A stretch of DNA of 64,000 bases from Shewanella khirikhana (GCF_003957745.1 NZ_CP020373.1:682001-746000), one strand, 5' to 3'; shown: positions 1 to 8,415, counted from the first letter of the stretch. The notes: generated by a model from the letters alone, not told the origin. Translations and numbers: made by a program.

Positions 1-2130
1 TCAGACAACTTCTGGCAGATGGGCGATACCGGTCCTTGTGGCCCCTGTACTGAAATCTTCTACGATCACGGCGCGCACATTTGGGGTGGCCGTCCTGGCA
101 GCCCTGAAGAAGATGGCGACCGTTTTATCGAGATCTGGAACATCGTATTCATGCAGTACAACCGTCAGTCCGACGGTACCCTGGACCCGCTGCCAAAGCC
201 TGCCGTGGATACAGGTATGGGTATCGAGCGTATCTCTGCCATCATGCAGGGCGTGCACTCAAACTACGAAATCGATATTTTCCAGAAGCTGATTGCCAAG
301 ACTGCCGAAATCATCGGTGTGACTGATTTGGAAAACAAATCCCTTCGCGTTATTGCCGACCACATTCGCTCCTGTGCCTTCCTGGTTGCCGATGGCGTGA
401 TGCCATCCAACGAAGGCCGTGGCTATGTGCTGCGCCGTATCATCCGTCGTGCTGTGCGCCACGGAAACAAGCTGGGCGCCACTGACACCTTCTTCTACAA
501 GTTGGTACCAACCCTGATTGATGCCATGGGCGATGCCGCCAAAGATCTGGCTGCCACTCAGGCCATCGTGGAAAAGGCCCTCAAGGCTGAAGAAGAGCAG
601 TTTGCCCGTACCCTCGAGCGTGGTCTGGGTATGCTCGATGCCGCATTGGCTGAGCTGAAAGGCGACACTCTGGATGGCGATACCGTATTTAAACTCTATG
701 ACACCTACGGCTTCCCGGTGGATTTGACTGCCGACGTTTGCCGTGAGCGTAACCTCAAGGTAGACGAAGAAGGCTTTAATGCCGCCATGGCCGAGCAGCG
801 CAGCCGCGCTCAGGCCGCAGGTCAGTTCAGCGCCGACTATAACGCCGCACTGAAAATCGATACTGCCACCGATTTTTGTGGTTACACCGAGCTTGCCACT
901 GAGAGCAAAGTCGTTGCCCTGTACCGTGATGGCGAATCTGTCGAAGCTGCCCAAGCCGGTGCCGATCTGGTTGTGGTGCTCGATAACACCCCATTCTACG
1001 CTGAGTCCGGTGGTCAGGTTGGTGACAAAGGTCAACTGCTGGCTGAGGGTGTTGAATTCACGGTTGTTGATACTCAGAAGTTTGGTCAGGGCATTGGTCA
1101 TAAGGGCCAGCTGGCGCTTGGCAGTATCAAGGTTGGCGATAGCCTCAAAGCCATGGTGGATAAAAAGCTGCGTCACCGCACCGAACTTAACCACTCTGTG
1201 ACTCACCTGCTGCACGCTGCGCTGCGTCAGGTGCTGGGTACCCACGTAACCCAGAAAGGCTCTTTGGTTGACCCAGAGCGTCTGCGTTTCGACTTCTCCC
1301 ACTTCGAAGGCGTTAAGCGTGAAGAGCTCAAAGCGGTTGAAGATCTGGTGAATACCCAGATTCGTCGTAACCACGAGCTGAATTTCGCCGAGATGGATAT
1401 CGAAGAAGCCAAGGCTAAAGGTGCCATGGCGCTCTTTGGTGAGAAGTACGACTCCAAGGTGCGCGTTGTGACCATGGGCGACTTTTCTATCGAGCTTTGT
1501 GGTGGTACCCACGTTGGCCGTACCGGTGATATTGGTCTGTTTAAGATCACCTCTGAAGGGGGGATCGCTGCAGGTATCCGCCGTATCGAAGCCGTGACCG
1601 GCGCCGCTGCCATGGCCTATGTTGCTGAGCAGCAGTCAGAACTCGAAGAAGCCGCCGCACTGCTTAAAGGCGATGTTGCTTCCGTCGTTGCCAAGCTCAA
1701 GGCCCAGCTCGACAAAGCCCGTCAGCTTGAGAAAGAAAACGCCCAGCTCAAAGACAAGCTGGCAGCTGCTGCCAGTGCCGACCTTGCCGGTGACGCCCAG
1801 GAAATCAATGGTGTTAAGGTACTGGTTAAGCGTCTCGAAGGCGTCGAAGCCGGCGCTCTGCGAGGTTTGCAGGACGAGCTTAAGCAGAAGCTTAAGTCCG
1901 GCGTTGTGGTGCTGGCCATTGGCGCTGGCGATAAGGTGAATCTGATTGCCGGTGTGACTCAGGATCTGACCGGTAAGGTCAAGGCTGGAGAGCTGGTCGC
2001 CATGGTGGCCGCTCAGGTGGGCGGTAAGGGCGGCGGACGTCCTGACATGGCCCAGGCCGGTGGCAGCGAGCCTGCCAAGCTCGATGGCGCGCTGGCATCT
2101 GTGTTGCCTTGGCTGACCGAACGCCTTTAA
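1..2130 (+). CDS. alaS: alanyl-tRNA synthetase, 3' part
   Basis: The reading frame is open from base 1 and gives the last 709 residues of alanyl-tRNA synthetase, which charges tRNA-Ala in the cytoplasm. The family is about 870 residues long, so roughly 160 N-terminal residues lie outside the window. Visible landmarks are the class II motif GMGIERI (about base 220), the editing-domain metal site HSVTHLLH (about 1193) with CGGTHVG (about 1498), a charged coiled segment from about 1620, and the glycine-rich C-Ala motif GGKGGGRPDMAQAGG near the end. lysC follows after 33 bases on the same strand with no terminator visible, so the two are probably co-transcribed. Confidence 0.98.
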   Translation, partial: SDNFWQMGDTGPCGPCTEIFYDHGAHIWGGRPGSPEEDGDRFIEIWNIVFMQYNRQSDGTLDPLPKPAVDTGMGIERISAIMQGVHSNYEIDIFQKLIAKTAEIIGVTDLENKSLRVIADHIRSCAFLVADGVMPSNEGRGYVLRRIIRRAVRHGNKLGATDTFFYKLVPTLIDAMGDAAKDLAATQAIVEKALKAEEEQFARTLERGLGMLDAALAELKGDTLDGDTVFKLYDTYGFPVDLTADVCRERNLKVDEEGFNAAMAEQRSRAQAAGQFSADYNAALKIDTATDFCGYTELATESKVVALYRDGESVEAAQAGADLVVVLDNTPFYAESGGQVGDKGQLLAEGVEFTVVDTQKFGQGIGHKGQLALGSIKVGDSLKAMVDKKLRHRTELNHSVTHLLHAALRQVLGTHVTQKGSLVDPERLRFDFSHFEGVKREELKAVEDLVNTQIRRNHELNFAEMDIEEAKAKGAMALFGEKYDSKVRVVTMGDFSIELCGGTHVGRTGDIGLFKITSEGGIAAGIRRIEAVTGAAAMAYVAEQQSELEEAAALLKGDVASVVAKLKAQLDKARQLEKENAQLKDKLAAAASADLAGDAQEINGVKVLVKRLEGVEAGALRGLQDELKQKLKSGVVVLAIGAGDKVNLIAGVTQDLTGKVKAGELVAMVAAQVGGKGGGRPDMAQAGGSEPAKLDGALASVLPWLTERL

Positions 2131-2163
2131 TCCCATCGGGGGCTGAGCAGTAGCAGGCTTTTT

Positions 2164-3375
2164 GTGACAAACATTTATGTGAAAAAGTTCGGAGGAACCT
2201 CTGTGGGTTCCTTCGAGCGCATTGATGCAGTGGCCGATGCCATTGCCCGGGCCCATTTCAGTGGTGAGCGTCAGGTTCTGGTGCTCTCAGCCATGGCAGG
2301 GGAAACCAACCGCCTTTACGCCATGGCGGCCAACGTTGACACAGTAGCGCCCGCACGGGAGCTGGACATGCTGGTTACCGCCGGCGAGCAGGTAAGCATT
2401 GCCCTGATGGCGATGGCGCTGCATCGGCGTGGCGTTAACGCCCGCTCTTTGCTTGGCAGTCAGGTAAAGGTGCGTACCAACAGTCAATTCGGCCGTGCCA
2501 GTATTGAATCTGTTGATACTGAGCTGCTGACTCAGCTGCTGGATGACGGCGTTGTGCCCGTGATAGCCGGATTTCAGGGGGTGGACGCCGCAGGTGAGGT
2601 GACTACCCTTGGACGCGGCGGCTCAGATACCACTGCCGTTGCTGTTGCTGCTGCACTCAACGCGGCCGAGTGCCAAATCTTTACCGATGTGTGCGGCGTG
2701 TTTACCACAGACCCCAACATCGACCCCAATGCCCAGAAGCTCGACAGCATCAGCTTTGAAGCCATGTATGAAATGGCGCGTCAGGGCGCCAAGGTGCTGC
2801 ACCCTGACAGCGTGGCCTGTGCCCGTCGTCATGGGGTGGTGCTGAGGGTATTGTCGAGTTTTGAGCCCGGCAGTGGTACTTTAATCCGGTTTGATGAGCC
2901 GGATCACACGGTATCCGGCATTGTAGGTATTGCAGTGTCGCGCGCTCAGGGGCTAGTCTCTGTAGCTGGGGTGCTGGAAAACCCTCAGGCGGAAGTCGCG
3001 CTGTTTCAGGCGCTTTGCGCCGCTGGCATAGATACCGATCTGGTGGTGCAGGCCCGCGCCGACAGGGCATTGGCCTTTACCTTAAGCCAGGGGGCTATCG
3101 AGTCAGTATTGGCCGAAGTTGATAAGTTGGCCGTGGTTCATGCGTTGGGCGAGGTGCATTTTGAGCCCAGTTTAGCCAAGGTGTCACTTATCAGTACCGG
3201 CAAGCCAGCCATGGCTGAAGTGGCGATGCGGGTTAACGAGCTTTTGGAAGCCGAGAACATCCGTGTTAAGTTGACATCCATGTCGGAAATCAAACTGTCG
3301 GTGATGATCGATGAGGCGCACCTTCAGCAAGCCGTAAGAAGTTTGCACAGGGCATTTGGCCTCAATAAAGTATGA
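2164..3375 (+). CDS. lysC: aspartate kinase (monofunctional)
   Basis: Phosphorylates aspartate, the first step towards lysine, threonine, methionine and diaminopimelate. The 403-residue protein begins at a GTG and carries the amino acid kinase signature KKFGGTS at residues 7-13, the TTLGRGGSDTTAVAVA substrate/ATP region near residues 146-161, and two C-terminal ACT domains (about 265-403) expected to bind effector amino acids. Length and layout match the monofunctional kinase that sits between alaS and csrA in Shewanella and Vibrio relatives. I see no lysine riboswitch in the 33-base gap before it, so riboswitch control is not supported here; feedback through the ACT domains is likely from family knowledge. 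Confidence 0.95.
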   Translation: MTNIYVKKFGGTSVGSFERIDAVADAIARAHFSGERQVLVLSAMAGETNRLYAMAANVDTVAPARELDMLVTAGEQVSIALMAMALHRRGVNARSLLGSQVKVRTNSQFGRASIESVDTELLTQLLDDGVVPVIAGFQGVDAAGEVTTLGRGGSDTTAVAVAAALNAAECQIFTDVCGVFTTDPNIDPNAQKLDSISFEAMYEMARQGAKVLHPDSVACARRHGVVLRVLSSFEPGSGTLIRFDEPDHTVSGIVGIAVSRAQGLVSVAGVLENPQAEVALFQALCAAGIDTDLVVQARADRALAFTLSQGAIESVLAEVDKLAVVHALGEVHFEPSLAKVSLISTGKPAMAEVAMRVNELLEAENIRVKLTSMSEIKLSVMIDEAHLQQAVRSLHRAFGLNKV

Positions 3376-3402
3376 ATATCCAAGAGTTTTGGTATTCAAT
3401 AC

Positions 3403-3431
3403 TATAATTTGTACTAAGCTGACTTTATAAT
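3403..3431 (+). promoter_or_regulatory. candidate -10 boxes upstream of csrA
   Basis: Two perfect TATAAT hexamers (3403-3408 and 3426-3431) lie in the 113-base gap between lysC and csrA. Neither has a good TTGACA-like partner at 16-18 bases, so they may depend on another sigma factor or an activator. The csrA of E. coli is known to have several promoters, including stress-sigma ones. Confidence 0.4.
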
Positions 3432-3488
3432 AGAGCAATGTCCAGGCGTCAGTCCTGGCGTATGGAATGGGACTAAAGGAGCAAGCGA

Positions 3489-3683
3489 ATGCTGATTTTG
3501 ACACGTCGTGTTGGCGAAACACTGATGATCGGTGACGAAGTCACGGTGACAGTGCTGGGTGTAAAGGGAAATCAGGTGCGCATTGGTGTGAATGCACCTA
3601 AAGAAGTGTCTGTTCACCGCGAAGAGATCTACCAGCGTATTCAATCTGAGAAAACGGGCTCACCTGAGGGTGGCAACTACTAA
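3489..3683 (+). CDS. csrA: carbon storage regulator CsrA
   Basis: A 64-residue RNA-binding global regulator that binds GGA motifs in mRNA leaders and controls translation and stability of genes for carbon metabolism, motility and biofilm. The sequence is canonical: MLILTRRVGETLMIGDEV at the start, then VTVLGVKGNQVRIGVNAP and VHREEIY with the RNA-contacting arginines. The ribosome-binding site AAAGGAG is 6 bases before the ATG. It is separated from lysC by possible promoters and is followed by a terminator and then by tRNA-Ser/tRNA-Arg genes, the same neighbourhood as csrA-serV-argV in E. coli. Confidence 0.97.
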   Translation: MLILTRRVGETLMIGDEVTVTVLGVKGNQVRIGVNAPKEVSVHREEIYQRIQSEKTGSPEGGNY

Positions 3684-3734
3684 GCCGGTTTTCATGCTCC
3701 TTGAGGGGCGTCCGGGACGGACAATAGAAGAGTC

Positions 3735-3754
3735 AGCCAAGAGCTGGCTTTTTT
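3735..3754 (+). terminator. Rho-independent terminator after csrA
   Basis: Short stem AGCCA (3735-3739) and TGGCT (3745-3749) with a 5-base loop, followed by six T. The stem is only 5 pairs, so termination may be partial. Confidence 0.6.
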
Positions 3755-3868
3755 ATTGGCTGCGACTTAAGAATGGCAACTTGTGACGGCGCGCAAATGC
3801 TGATTGTGCTTGGCTTTCAGGCATGTGATTAAAAACAGGGCAATCAGATCTGCTTTGGGAAAAAGGGT

Positions 3869-3896
3869 TTGACTTATTTTCTTCAAACAGTAATAT
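3869..3896 (+). promoter_or_regulatory. sigma-70 promoter of the tRNA cluster
   Basis: TTGACT (3869-3874), a 16-base spacer and TAATAT (3891-3896) place a start about 10 bases before the first tRNA-Ser. No comparable promoter is seen between the later tRNA genes, so the eight tRNAs are probably one transcript ending at the 4774-4808 terminator. Confidence 0.7.
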
Positions 3897-3913
3897 GTGC
3901 GCCAAGAAAAGAC

Positions 3914-4005
3914 GGAGAGGTGGCCGAGTGGCCGAAGGCGCTCCCCTGCTAAGGGAGTATGGGCTTTATATCCCATCGAGGGTTCGAATCCCTCCTTCTC
4001 CGCCA
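3914..4005 (+). tRNA. tRNA-Ser (anticodon GCU), copy 1
   Basis: Type II tRNA of 92 bases with encoded CCA. Acceptor GGAGAGG pairs with CTTCTCC (one G-U pair), anticodon stem CTCCC/GGGAG encloses the loop with GCT at 3948-3950, and a long variable arm is present. It reads AGC/AGU serine codons. The copy at 4554 is identical. Confidence 0.97.
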
Positions 4006-4027
4006 TTTTTCTAAGCGATTAAAGTGT

Positions 4028-4104
4028 GCGCATGTAGCTCAGCTGGATAGAGTACCTGGCTACGAACCAGGCGGTCGGAGGTTCGACTCCTTCCATGCGC
4101 GCCA
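4028..4104 (+). tRNA. tRNA-Arg (anticodon ACG), copy 1
   Basis: 77 bases with encoded CCA; acceptor GCGCATG/CATGCGC, D-loop AGCTCAGCTGGAT, anticodon loop CTACGAA. The first anticodon base is expected to be edited to inosine by TadA so that CGU, CGC and CGA are read. First of six identical copies. Confidence 0.97.
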
Positions 4105-4139
4105 ACTTTCTTCGTTTTTAGCAGTAAAGAAAACAATTC

Positions 4140-4216
4140 GCGCATGTAGCTCAGCTGGATAGAGTACCTGGCTACGAACCAGGCGGTCGGAGGTTCGACT
4201 CCTTCCATGCGCGCCA
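4140..4216 (+). tRNA. tRNA-Arg (anticodon ACG), copy 2
   Basis: Same 77-base sequence as the copy at 4028, separated from it by a 35-base unrelated spacer. Confidence 0.97.
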
Positions 4217-4247
4217 CTTCTTTCTTCTGTTTACCTGATTTTTCAAC

Positions 4248-4324
4248 GCGCATGTAGCTCAGCTGGATAGAGTACCTGGCTACGAACCAGGCGGTCGGAG
4301 GTTCGACTCCTTCCATGCGCGCCA
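4248..4324 (+). tRNA. tRNA-Arg (anticodon ACG), copy 3
   Basis: Same 77-base sequence as the copy at 4028; spacer before it is 31 bases and unrelated to the others. Confidence 0.97.
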
Positions 4325-4363
4325 TTTCAGGCAAACCGATTACTGCGACAGACTTTTTGAAAC

Positions 4364-4440
4364 GCGCATGTAGCTCAGCTGGATAGAGTACCTGGCTACG
4401 AACCAGGCGGTCGGAGGTTCGACTCCTTCCATGCGCGCCA
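4364..4440 (+). tRNA. tRNA-Arg (anticodon ACG), copy 4
   Basis: Same 77-base sequence as the copy at 4028; preceded by a 39-base spacer. Confidence 0.97.
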
Positions 4441-4469
4441 AAAGTCTTTAAAGATTGAACGAATTCAAT

Positions 4470-4546
4470 GCGCATGTAGCTCAGCTGGATAGAGTACCTG
4501 GCTACGAACCAGGCGGTCGGAGGTTCGACTCCTTCCATGCGCGCCA
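4470..4546 (+). tRNA. tRNA-Arg (anticodon ACG), copy 5
   Basis: Same 77-base sequence as the copy at 4028; only 7 bases separate its CCA from the second tRNA-Ser. Confidence 0.97.
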
Positions 4547-4553
4547 AATTCGC

Positions 4554-4645
4554 GGAGAGGTGGCCGAGTGGCCGAAGGCGCTCCCCTGCTAAGGGAGTAT
4601 GGGCTTTATATCCCATCGAGGGTTCGAATCCCTCCTTCTCCGCCA
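4554..4645 (+). tRNA. tRNA-Ser (anticodon GCU), copy 2
   Basis: Identical over all 92 bases to the copy at 3914. It interrupts the run of tRNA-Arg genes, which suggests that a Ser-Arg unit was duplicated within the cluster. Confidence 0.97.
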
Positions 4646-4691
4646 TTCTTTACTATACTCTTTAAGCTAGCCCTTAAGAGTCACAAAATTT

Positions 4692-4768
4692 GCGCATGTA
4701 GCTCAGCTGGATAGAGTACCTGGCTACGAACCAGGCGGTCGGAGGTTCGACTCCTTCCATGCGCGCCA
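4692..4768 (+). tRNA. tRNA-Arg (anticodon ACG), copy 6
   Basis: Same 77-base sequence as the copy at 4028; last gene of the cluster, directly before the terminator. Confidence 0.97.
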
Positions 4769-4773
4769 TATTG

Positions 4774-4808
4774 AAAGCCCCTGATAATTCAGGGGCTTTT
4801 TCTTTTTC
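4774..4808 (+). terminator. terminator of the tRNA cluster
   Basis: Perfect 11-pair stem AAAGCCCCTGA / TCAGGGGCTTT with a TAAT loop, then a T-rich tract. Confidence 0.92.
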
Positions 4809-4971
4809 AGCAACTTGCTGCATCCCGTATTGCATAAATCCCCCGCACTTTGATTTAAGCAGGCCGATTGTCCCGGTCAATAAACGCTGTGTCTGCCTTA
4901 GCCGTTGCCAATATTGCTTTTGCGAATTCATCGCTATCAAATTCTCCTTTATGTGATTTCACGGCTATATT

Positions 4972-4988
4972 TTTGAGAATTGCTCAAA
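4972..4988. promoter_or_regulatory. inverted repeat upstream of oadGAB
   Basis: TTTGAG-AATTG-CTCAAA, 6-base arms with a 5-base centre, 23 bases before the PdhR-type box. It could be a second operator; no regulator is recognised. The remainder of the 371-base gap 4809-5179 shows no gene. Confidence 0.35.
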
Positions 4989-5011
4989 GTCATCCTGCTT
5001 AATCAATAAAT

Positions 5012-5026
5012 ATTGGTAAGACCAAT
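5012..5026. promoter_or_regulatory. PdhR-type operator upstream of oadGAB
   Basis: ATTGGTAAGACCAAT is a full match to the ATTGGTnnnACCAAT motif known for the pyruvate-responsive GntR-family repressor PdhR. It lies 154 bases before oadG, the only gene downstream. Oxaloacetate decarboxylase releases pyruvate, so control by a pyruvate sensor fits. That the local regulator is PdhR is inferred from the motif. Confidence 0.75.
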
Positions 5027-5179
5027 TTACAAGGCGTTGCCTTCATCGTTAATAAAAGGTTATCTTTCGGGGTGCTATTTTTGCCGCCTGTTACATTTTG
5101 GCGTCGATAACGCTGAATGAAATATGTAAATGTGCGCATTTTTATGCGAGAAGAGCCAACAAACCTTTGAGGGGAAGTC

Positions 5180-5437
5180 ATGACATCAGTTATGGATCAA
5201 ATGGGCGAGGCCCTGTGGATCATGGTGCTGGGCATGGTGCTGGTGTACTTGTTTCTGGGGATTTTGATCCTTGGGCTTAAGTTGATTGCCAATCGTTATG
5301 CACCCAAAGCCACTGACACAGCCAACAGGCCAGAGGCGCCCAGTATTTCATCCAAGCCCCAAGGGCTGGATCCGCGTCTGGTGGCTGCCATCACCTCTGC
5401 CGTACAACAATATCGAGCCCAGGAGGGACGTTCATGA
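5180..5437 (+). CDS. oadG: oxaloacetate decarboxylase gamma subunit
   Basis: 85 residues. Small membrane subunit that anchors and assembles the sodium-pumping oxaloacetate decarboxylase. One hydrophobic segment (about residues 12-34, WIMVLGMVLVYLFLGILILG) is followed by a polar tail ending in LDPRLVAAITSAVQQYRAQEGRS, the conserved C-terminal region of OadG proteins. The ribosome-binding site GGGGA stands 7 bases before ATG. Its stop codon overlaps the oadA start (ATGA), so the subunits are translationally coupled. Confidence 0.9.
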   Translation: MTSVMDQMGEALWIMVLGMVLVYLFLGILILGLKLIANRYAPKATDTANRPEAPSISSKPQGLDPRLVAAITSAVQQYRAQEGRS

Positions 5438-7233
5438 CCAAAGCCTTGGCCCTTACCGATGTGGTGCTGCGCGATGCGCACCAATCCCTGCTAGCTACCC
5501 GTTTACGAATTGAAGACATGTTGCCCATCGCTGCCAAATTGGATCAGGTGGGCTATTGGTCACTGGAGACCTGGGGCGGCGCGACGTTCGATGCCTGTAT
5601 CCGCTATTTGGGGGAGGACCCCTGGGAGCGGCTGCGACTGCTCAAGCAAGCCATGCCCAACACCCCGATGCAGATGTTGCTGCGCGGGCAGAATCTGCTG
5701 GGTTATCGCCACTATGCCGACGATCTGGTGCACAGATTCGTAGAGCGCGCCCACGACAACGGCATGGACGTGTTTCGGGTATTCGATGCCATGAACGATG
5801 TGCGTAACCTGCAAGAGGCGGTGCGCGCCGTGAAGCAGGTGGGTGCCCATGCCCAGGGCACCATCTCCTACACTACCAGCCCGGTACATAACCTGGACAC
5901 CTGGGTGGATATGGCCAAGCGCCTCGAAGATCTGGGCTGCGATTCGCTCTGTATCAAAGACATGGCCGGTCTGCTGCGCCCCATGGAAGCCTTCGAGCTG
6001 GTGAGCAGGCTTAAGTCGCAAACCGGGCTGATGGTGGCCATGCACAGCCACGCCACCACCGGGCTTTCGACCGCCACCTATCAAAAGGCGATTGAGGCCG
6101 GTATTGATGTGCTGGATACCGCGATTTCTTCCATGAGCCAGACCTACGGCCACAGCGCCACCGAGACCCTGGTTGCCATGGTGGAAGACACTGAGCGCTC
6201 AACCGGATTGGATATGGCGCTGCTGGAAGAGATTGCCGCCTATTTCCGCGAGGTGCGTAAAAAGTACGCCAAATTCGAAGGTGCGCTGCAGGGCATTGAT
6301 TCCCGTATTCTGCGCGCCCAGGTGCCTGGTGGCATGCTCACCAATATGGAGAGCCAGCTAAAAGAGCAGGGCGCCAGCGATAAACTCGATTTGGTGCTCG
6401 ATGAAATCCCCAGAGTGCGAGAAGACCTGGGCTTCCTGCCGTTGGTGACACCGACCTCTCAGATTGTGGGTACCCAGGCGGTGATCAACGTGCTCACCGG
6501 CGAGCGCTACAAGTCGCTCACCAAGGAAACCGAGGGGGTGCTTAAGGGCGAGTACGGTGCCACCCCGGCGCCGGTGAACGCCGAGCTGCAGCAGCGGGTG
6601 CTTAAAGGTGCCGAGCCCGTTACCTGTCGTCCCGCCGATTTGCTGACCCCAGAGATGGAGCGGCTTCGCTCCGAACTGGCGCAAAAGGCTGCTGCCGACA
6701 GCATTAAGCTCAGTGAAGATCTCGACGATGACGTGCTCACCTATGCGCTGTTTCCGCAGATTGGGCTGCAGTTCCTGAAAAACCGTGGCAATGCCGATGC
6801 CTTTGAACCCGCTCCAGTGGCAGTGGCTCAGGCCGTCTCTGCCCCTGCCAGGGCAGCCTCTGGGCCGGAAACCTATACGGTGAAGGTGGATGGTCAAACC
6901 TATGTGGTTGAAGTTGCCGCTGGCGGTGAAATCAGTCAAATCCAGCCACAGGGAGCAAGTCAGTCCAGCGCAGCAGTTACCCCAGCCGTCGCAGCGGCTG
7001 CGCCTGTAAGCCACGAAATCAAACTGGAAATGAGCGCGCCCCTGTCTGGGAATATCTTCAAAATTCACGTGTCGCCTGGCGATACTGTGAAGGCTGGGGA
7101 TGTGGTGATCATTCTCGAAGCCATGAAGATGGAAACCGAAATCCGCGCCCAGGCCGATGGGGTTATTGCCCGTCTGTGGGTGAAAGAAGGCGACTCGGTT
7201 GCCGTTGGCGCTCAGCTGTTGTCGTTGGCCTAA
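5434..7233 (+). CDS. oadA: oxaloacetate decarboxylase alpha subunit
   Basis: 599 residues. Carboxyltransferase and biotin carrier subunit: removes CO2 from oxaloacetate to give pyruvate and passes it via biotin to the beta subunit. The N-terminal HMGL-like barrel has LRDAHQSLLATR (residues 10-21) and the metal ligands MHSHATTG near 200. A conserved carboxylase domain follows, then an Ala/Pro-rich linker (about 465-525), and a biotinyl domain with EAMKMETEI, where Lys565 should carry biotin. It sits between oadG and oadB as in the classic oadGAB operon. Confidence 0.96.
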   Translation: MTKALALTDVVLRDAHQSLLATRLRIEDMLPIAAKLDQVGYWSLETWGGATFDACIRYLGEDPWERLRLLKQAMPNTPMQMLLRGQNLLGYRHYADDLVHRFVERAHDNGMDVFRVFDAMNDVRNLQEAVRAVKQVGAHAQGTISYTTSPVHNLDTWVDMAKRLEDLGCDSLCIKDMAGLLRPMEAFELVSRLKSQTGLMVAMHSHATTGLSTATYQKAIEAGIDVLDTAISSMSQTYGHSATETLVAMVEDTERSTGLDMALLEEIAAYFREVRKKYAKFEGALQGIDSRILRAQVPGGMLTNMESQLKEQGASDKLDLVLDEIPRVREDLGFLPLVTPTSQIVGTQAVINVLTGERYKSLTKETEGVLKGEYGATPAPVNAELQQRVLKGAEPVTCRPADLLTPEMERLRSELAQKAAADSIKLSEDLDDDVLTYALFPQIGLQFLKNRGNADAFEPAPVAVAQAVSAPARAASGPETYTVKVDGQTYVVEVAAGGEISQIQPQGASQSSAAVTPAVAAAAPVSHEIKLEMSAPLSGNIFKIHVSPGDTVKAGDVVIILEAMKMETEIRAQADGVIARLWVKEGDSVAVGAQLLSLA

Positions 7234-7242
7234 GGAGGCATC

Positions 7243-8373
7243 ATGGAAGGATTGATGGCTTTTTGGGCCGAAACAGGTATTGCCCACTTTACACTGGGGC
7301 AACTGCTGATGATGGCGGTAGGGCTGGTGCTGCTGTATCTCGCCATTGGCAAGGGATTTGAGCCCTTACTGCTGCTGCCGATTGGTTTTGGCGCTGTGCT
7401 TGCCAATATCCCCAACGCCGGATTTACCGACGAAGGGGGCTTACTCTATTACCTCTACCACGTGGGGCTGGAAACCGGCATCTTCCCGCTGCTGATTTTC
7501 CTCGGCGTCGGGGCGCTGACTGACTTTGGCGCCCTTATTGCCAACCCCAAGACCCTGCTGCTGGGGGCGGCGGCTCAGTTCGGCATTTTTGCCACCCTGC
7601 TGGGGGCGATTGGGCTCAACCTGGTGCCCGGCTTTGAGTTTTCCATGAAGGATGCTGCGGCCATTGCCATTATTGGCGGCGCCGATGGACCAACGGCCAT
7701 CTTCCTCTCTACCAAACTGGCCCCAGAGCTGTTGGGTGCCATTGCGGTGGCCGCTTACTCCTACATGGCGCTGGTGCCCATTATCCAGCCGCCCATCATG
7801 CGGGCGCTCACCACCAAGGAAGAGCGTGCCATCAAGATGGAGCAGCTGCGGGAAGTGAGCAAGATGGAAAAGGTGCTGTTTCCGCTGATGGTGCTGGGGC
7901 TGACAATCCTGTTTTTGCCTGCGGCAACGCCTTTGGTGGGCATGTTCTGCCTTGGCAACCTGATGCGTGAATCCGGCGTGGTTGACCGTCTGTCCAACAC
8001 CGCTCAGAACGAGCTGATTAACATAGTCACCATCTTCCTCGGGCTGGCGGTGGGCTCCAAACTGTCGGCCGAGCAGTTCCTGCGGGTCGAGACTCTGGGC
8101 ATTCTGGTGCTTGGCGCCGTGGCGTTTTCCATTGGCACTGCGGCTGGGGTGCTGATGGCCAAGCTTTTGTGCAAACTCAGTGGCGGCAAGGTGAATCCAC
8201 TGATTGGCGCTGCCGGGGTGTCTGCCGTGCCAATGGCTGCGCGGGTGGCGAACAAGGTGGGGCTTGAAGCCAATCCGCATAATTACCTGCTGATGCATGC
8301 CATGGGGCCCAATGTGGCCGGGGTGCTTGGCAGCGCGGTGGCGGCCGGTATTCTGCTGGCTGTGCTGGGTTAG
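7243..8373 (+). CDS. oadB: oxaloacetate decarboxylase beta subunit
   Basis: 376 residues, membrane-embedded. Decarboxylates carboxybiotin and exports sodium. It is hydrophobic throughout, with the signature GGADGPTAIFLSTKLAP near residues 145-160; its aspartate is the essential ion-site residue in the family. A second conserved block, GAAGVSAVPMAARVANKVG, lies near 325. It starts 9 bases after oadA with the RBS AAGGAGG overlapping the oadA stop, and ends at a strong terminator. The family also contains methylmalonyl-CoA and glutaconyl-CoA decarboxylase beta subunits, but the gamma-alpha-beta order points to the oxaloacetate enzyme. Confidence 0.95.
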   Translation: MEGLMAFWAETGIAHFTLGQLLMMAVGLVLLYLAIGKGFEPLLLLPIGFGAVLANIPNAGFTDEGGLLYYLYHVGLETGIFPLLIFLGVGALTDFGALIANPKTLLLGAAAQFGIFATLLGAIGLNLVPGFEFSMKDAAAIAIIGGADGPTAIFLSTKLAPELLGAIAVAAYSYMALVPIIQPPIMRALTTKEERAIKMEQLREVSKMEKVLFPLMVLGLTILFLPAATPLVGMFCLGNLMRESGVVDRLSNTAQNELINIVTIFLGLAVGSKLSAEQFLRVETLGILVLGAVAFSIGTAAGVLMAKLLCKLSGGKVNPLIGAAGVSAVPMAARVANKVGLEANPHNYLLMHAMGPNVAGVLGSAVAAGILLAVLG

Positions 8374-8386
8374 TCTGCTGATATCG

Positions 8387-8415
8387 AAAAAAGCGCCGTT
8401 GGGCGCTTTTTTTAT
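8387..8415 (+). terminator. terminator of oadGAB
   Basis: AGCGCC (8392-8397), loop GTTG, GGCGCT (8402-8407) flanked by A and T runs that extend the stem; seven T follow. Confidence 0.9.

Noticed and set aside
259..1512. 417-codon minus-strand open frame
   Set aside because: Entirely inside alaS in the opposite strand; no recognisable domain.
4011..4646. 211-codon minus-strand frame with repeated ARMEGVEPPTAWFVARYSIQL
   Set aside because: It is an antisense reading of the tRNA-Arg and tRNA-Ser genes; the repeats come from tRNA identity. This false protein family is common in databases.
4028..4768. Regularly spaced 77-base repeats resembling a CRISPR array
   Set aside because: The repeats fold as complete tRNAs with encoded CCA and the spacers have unequal lengths.
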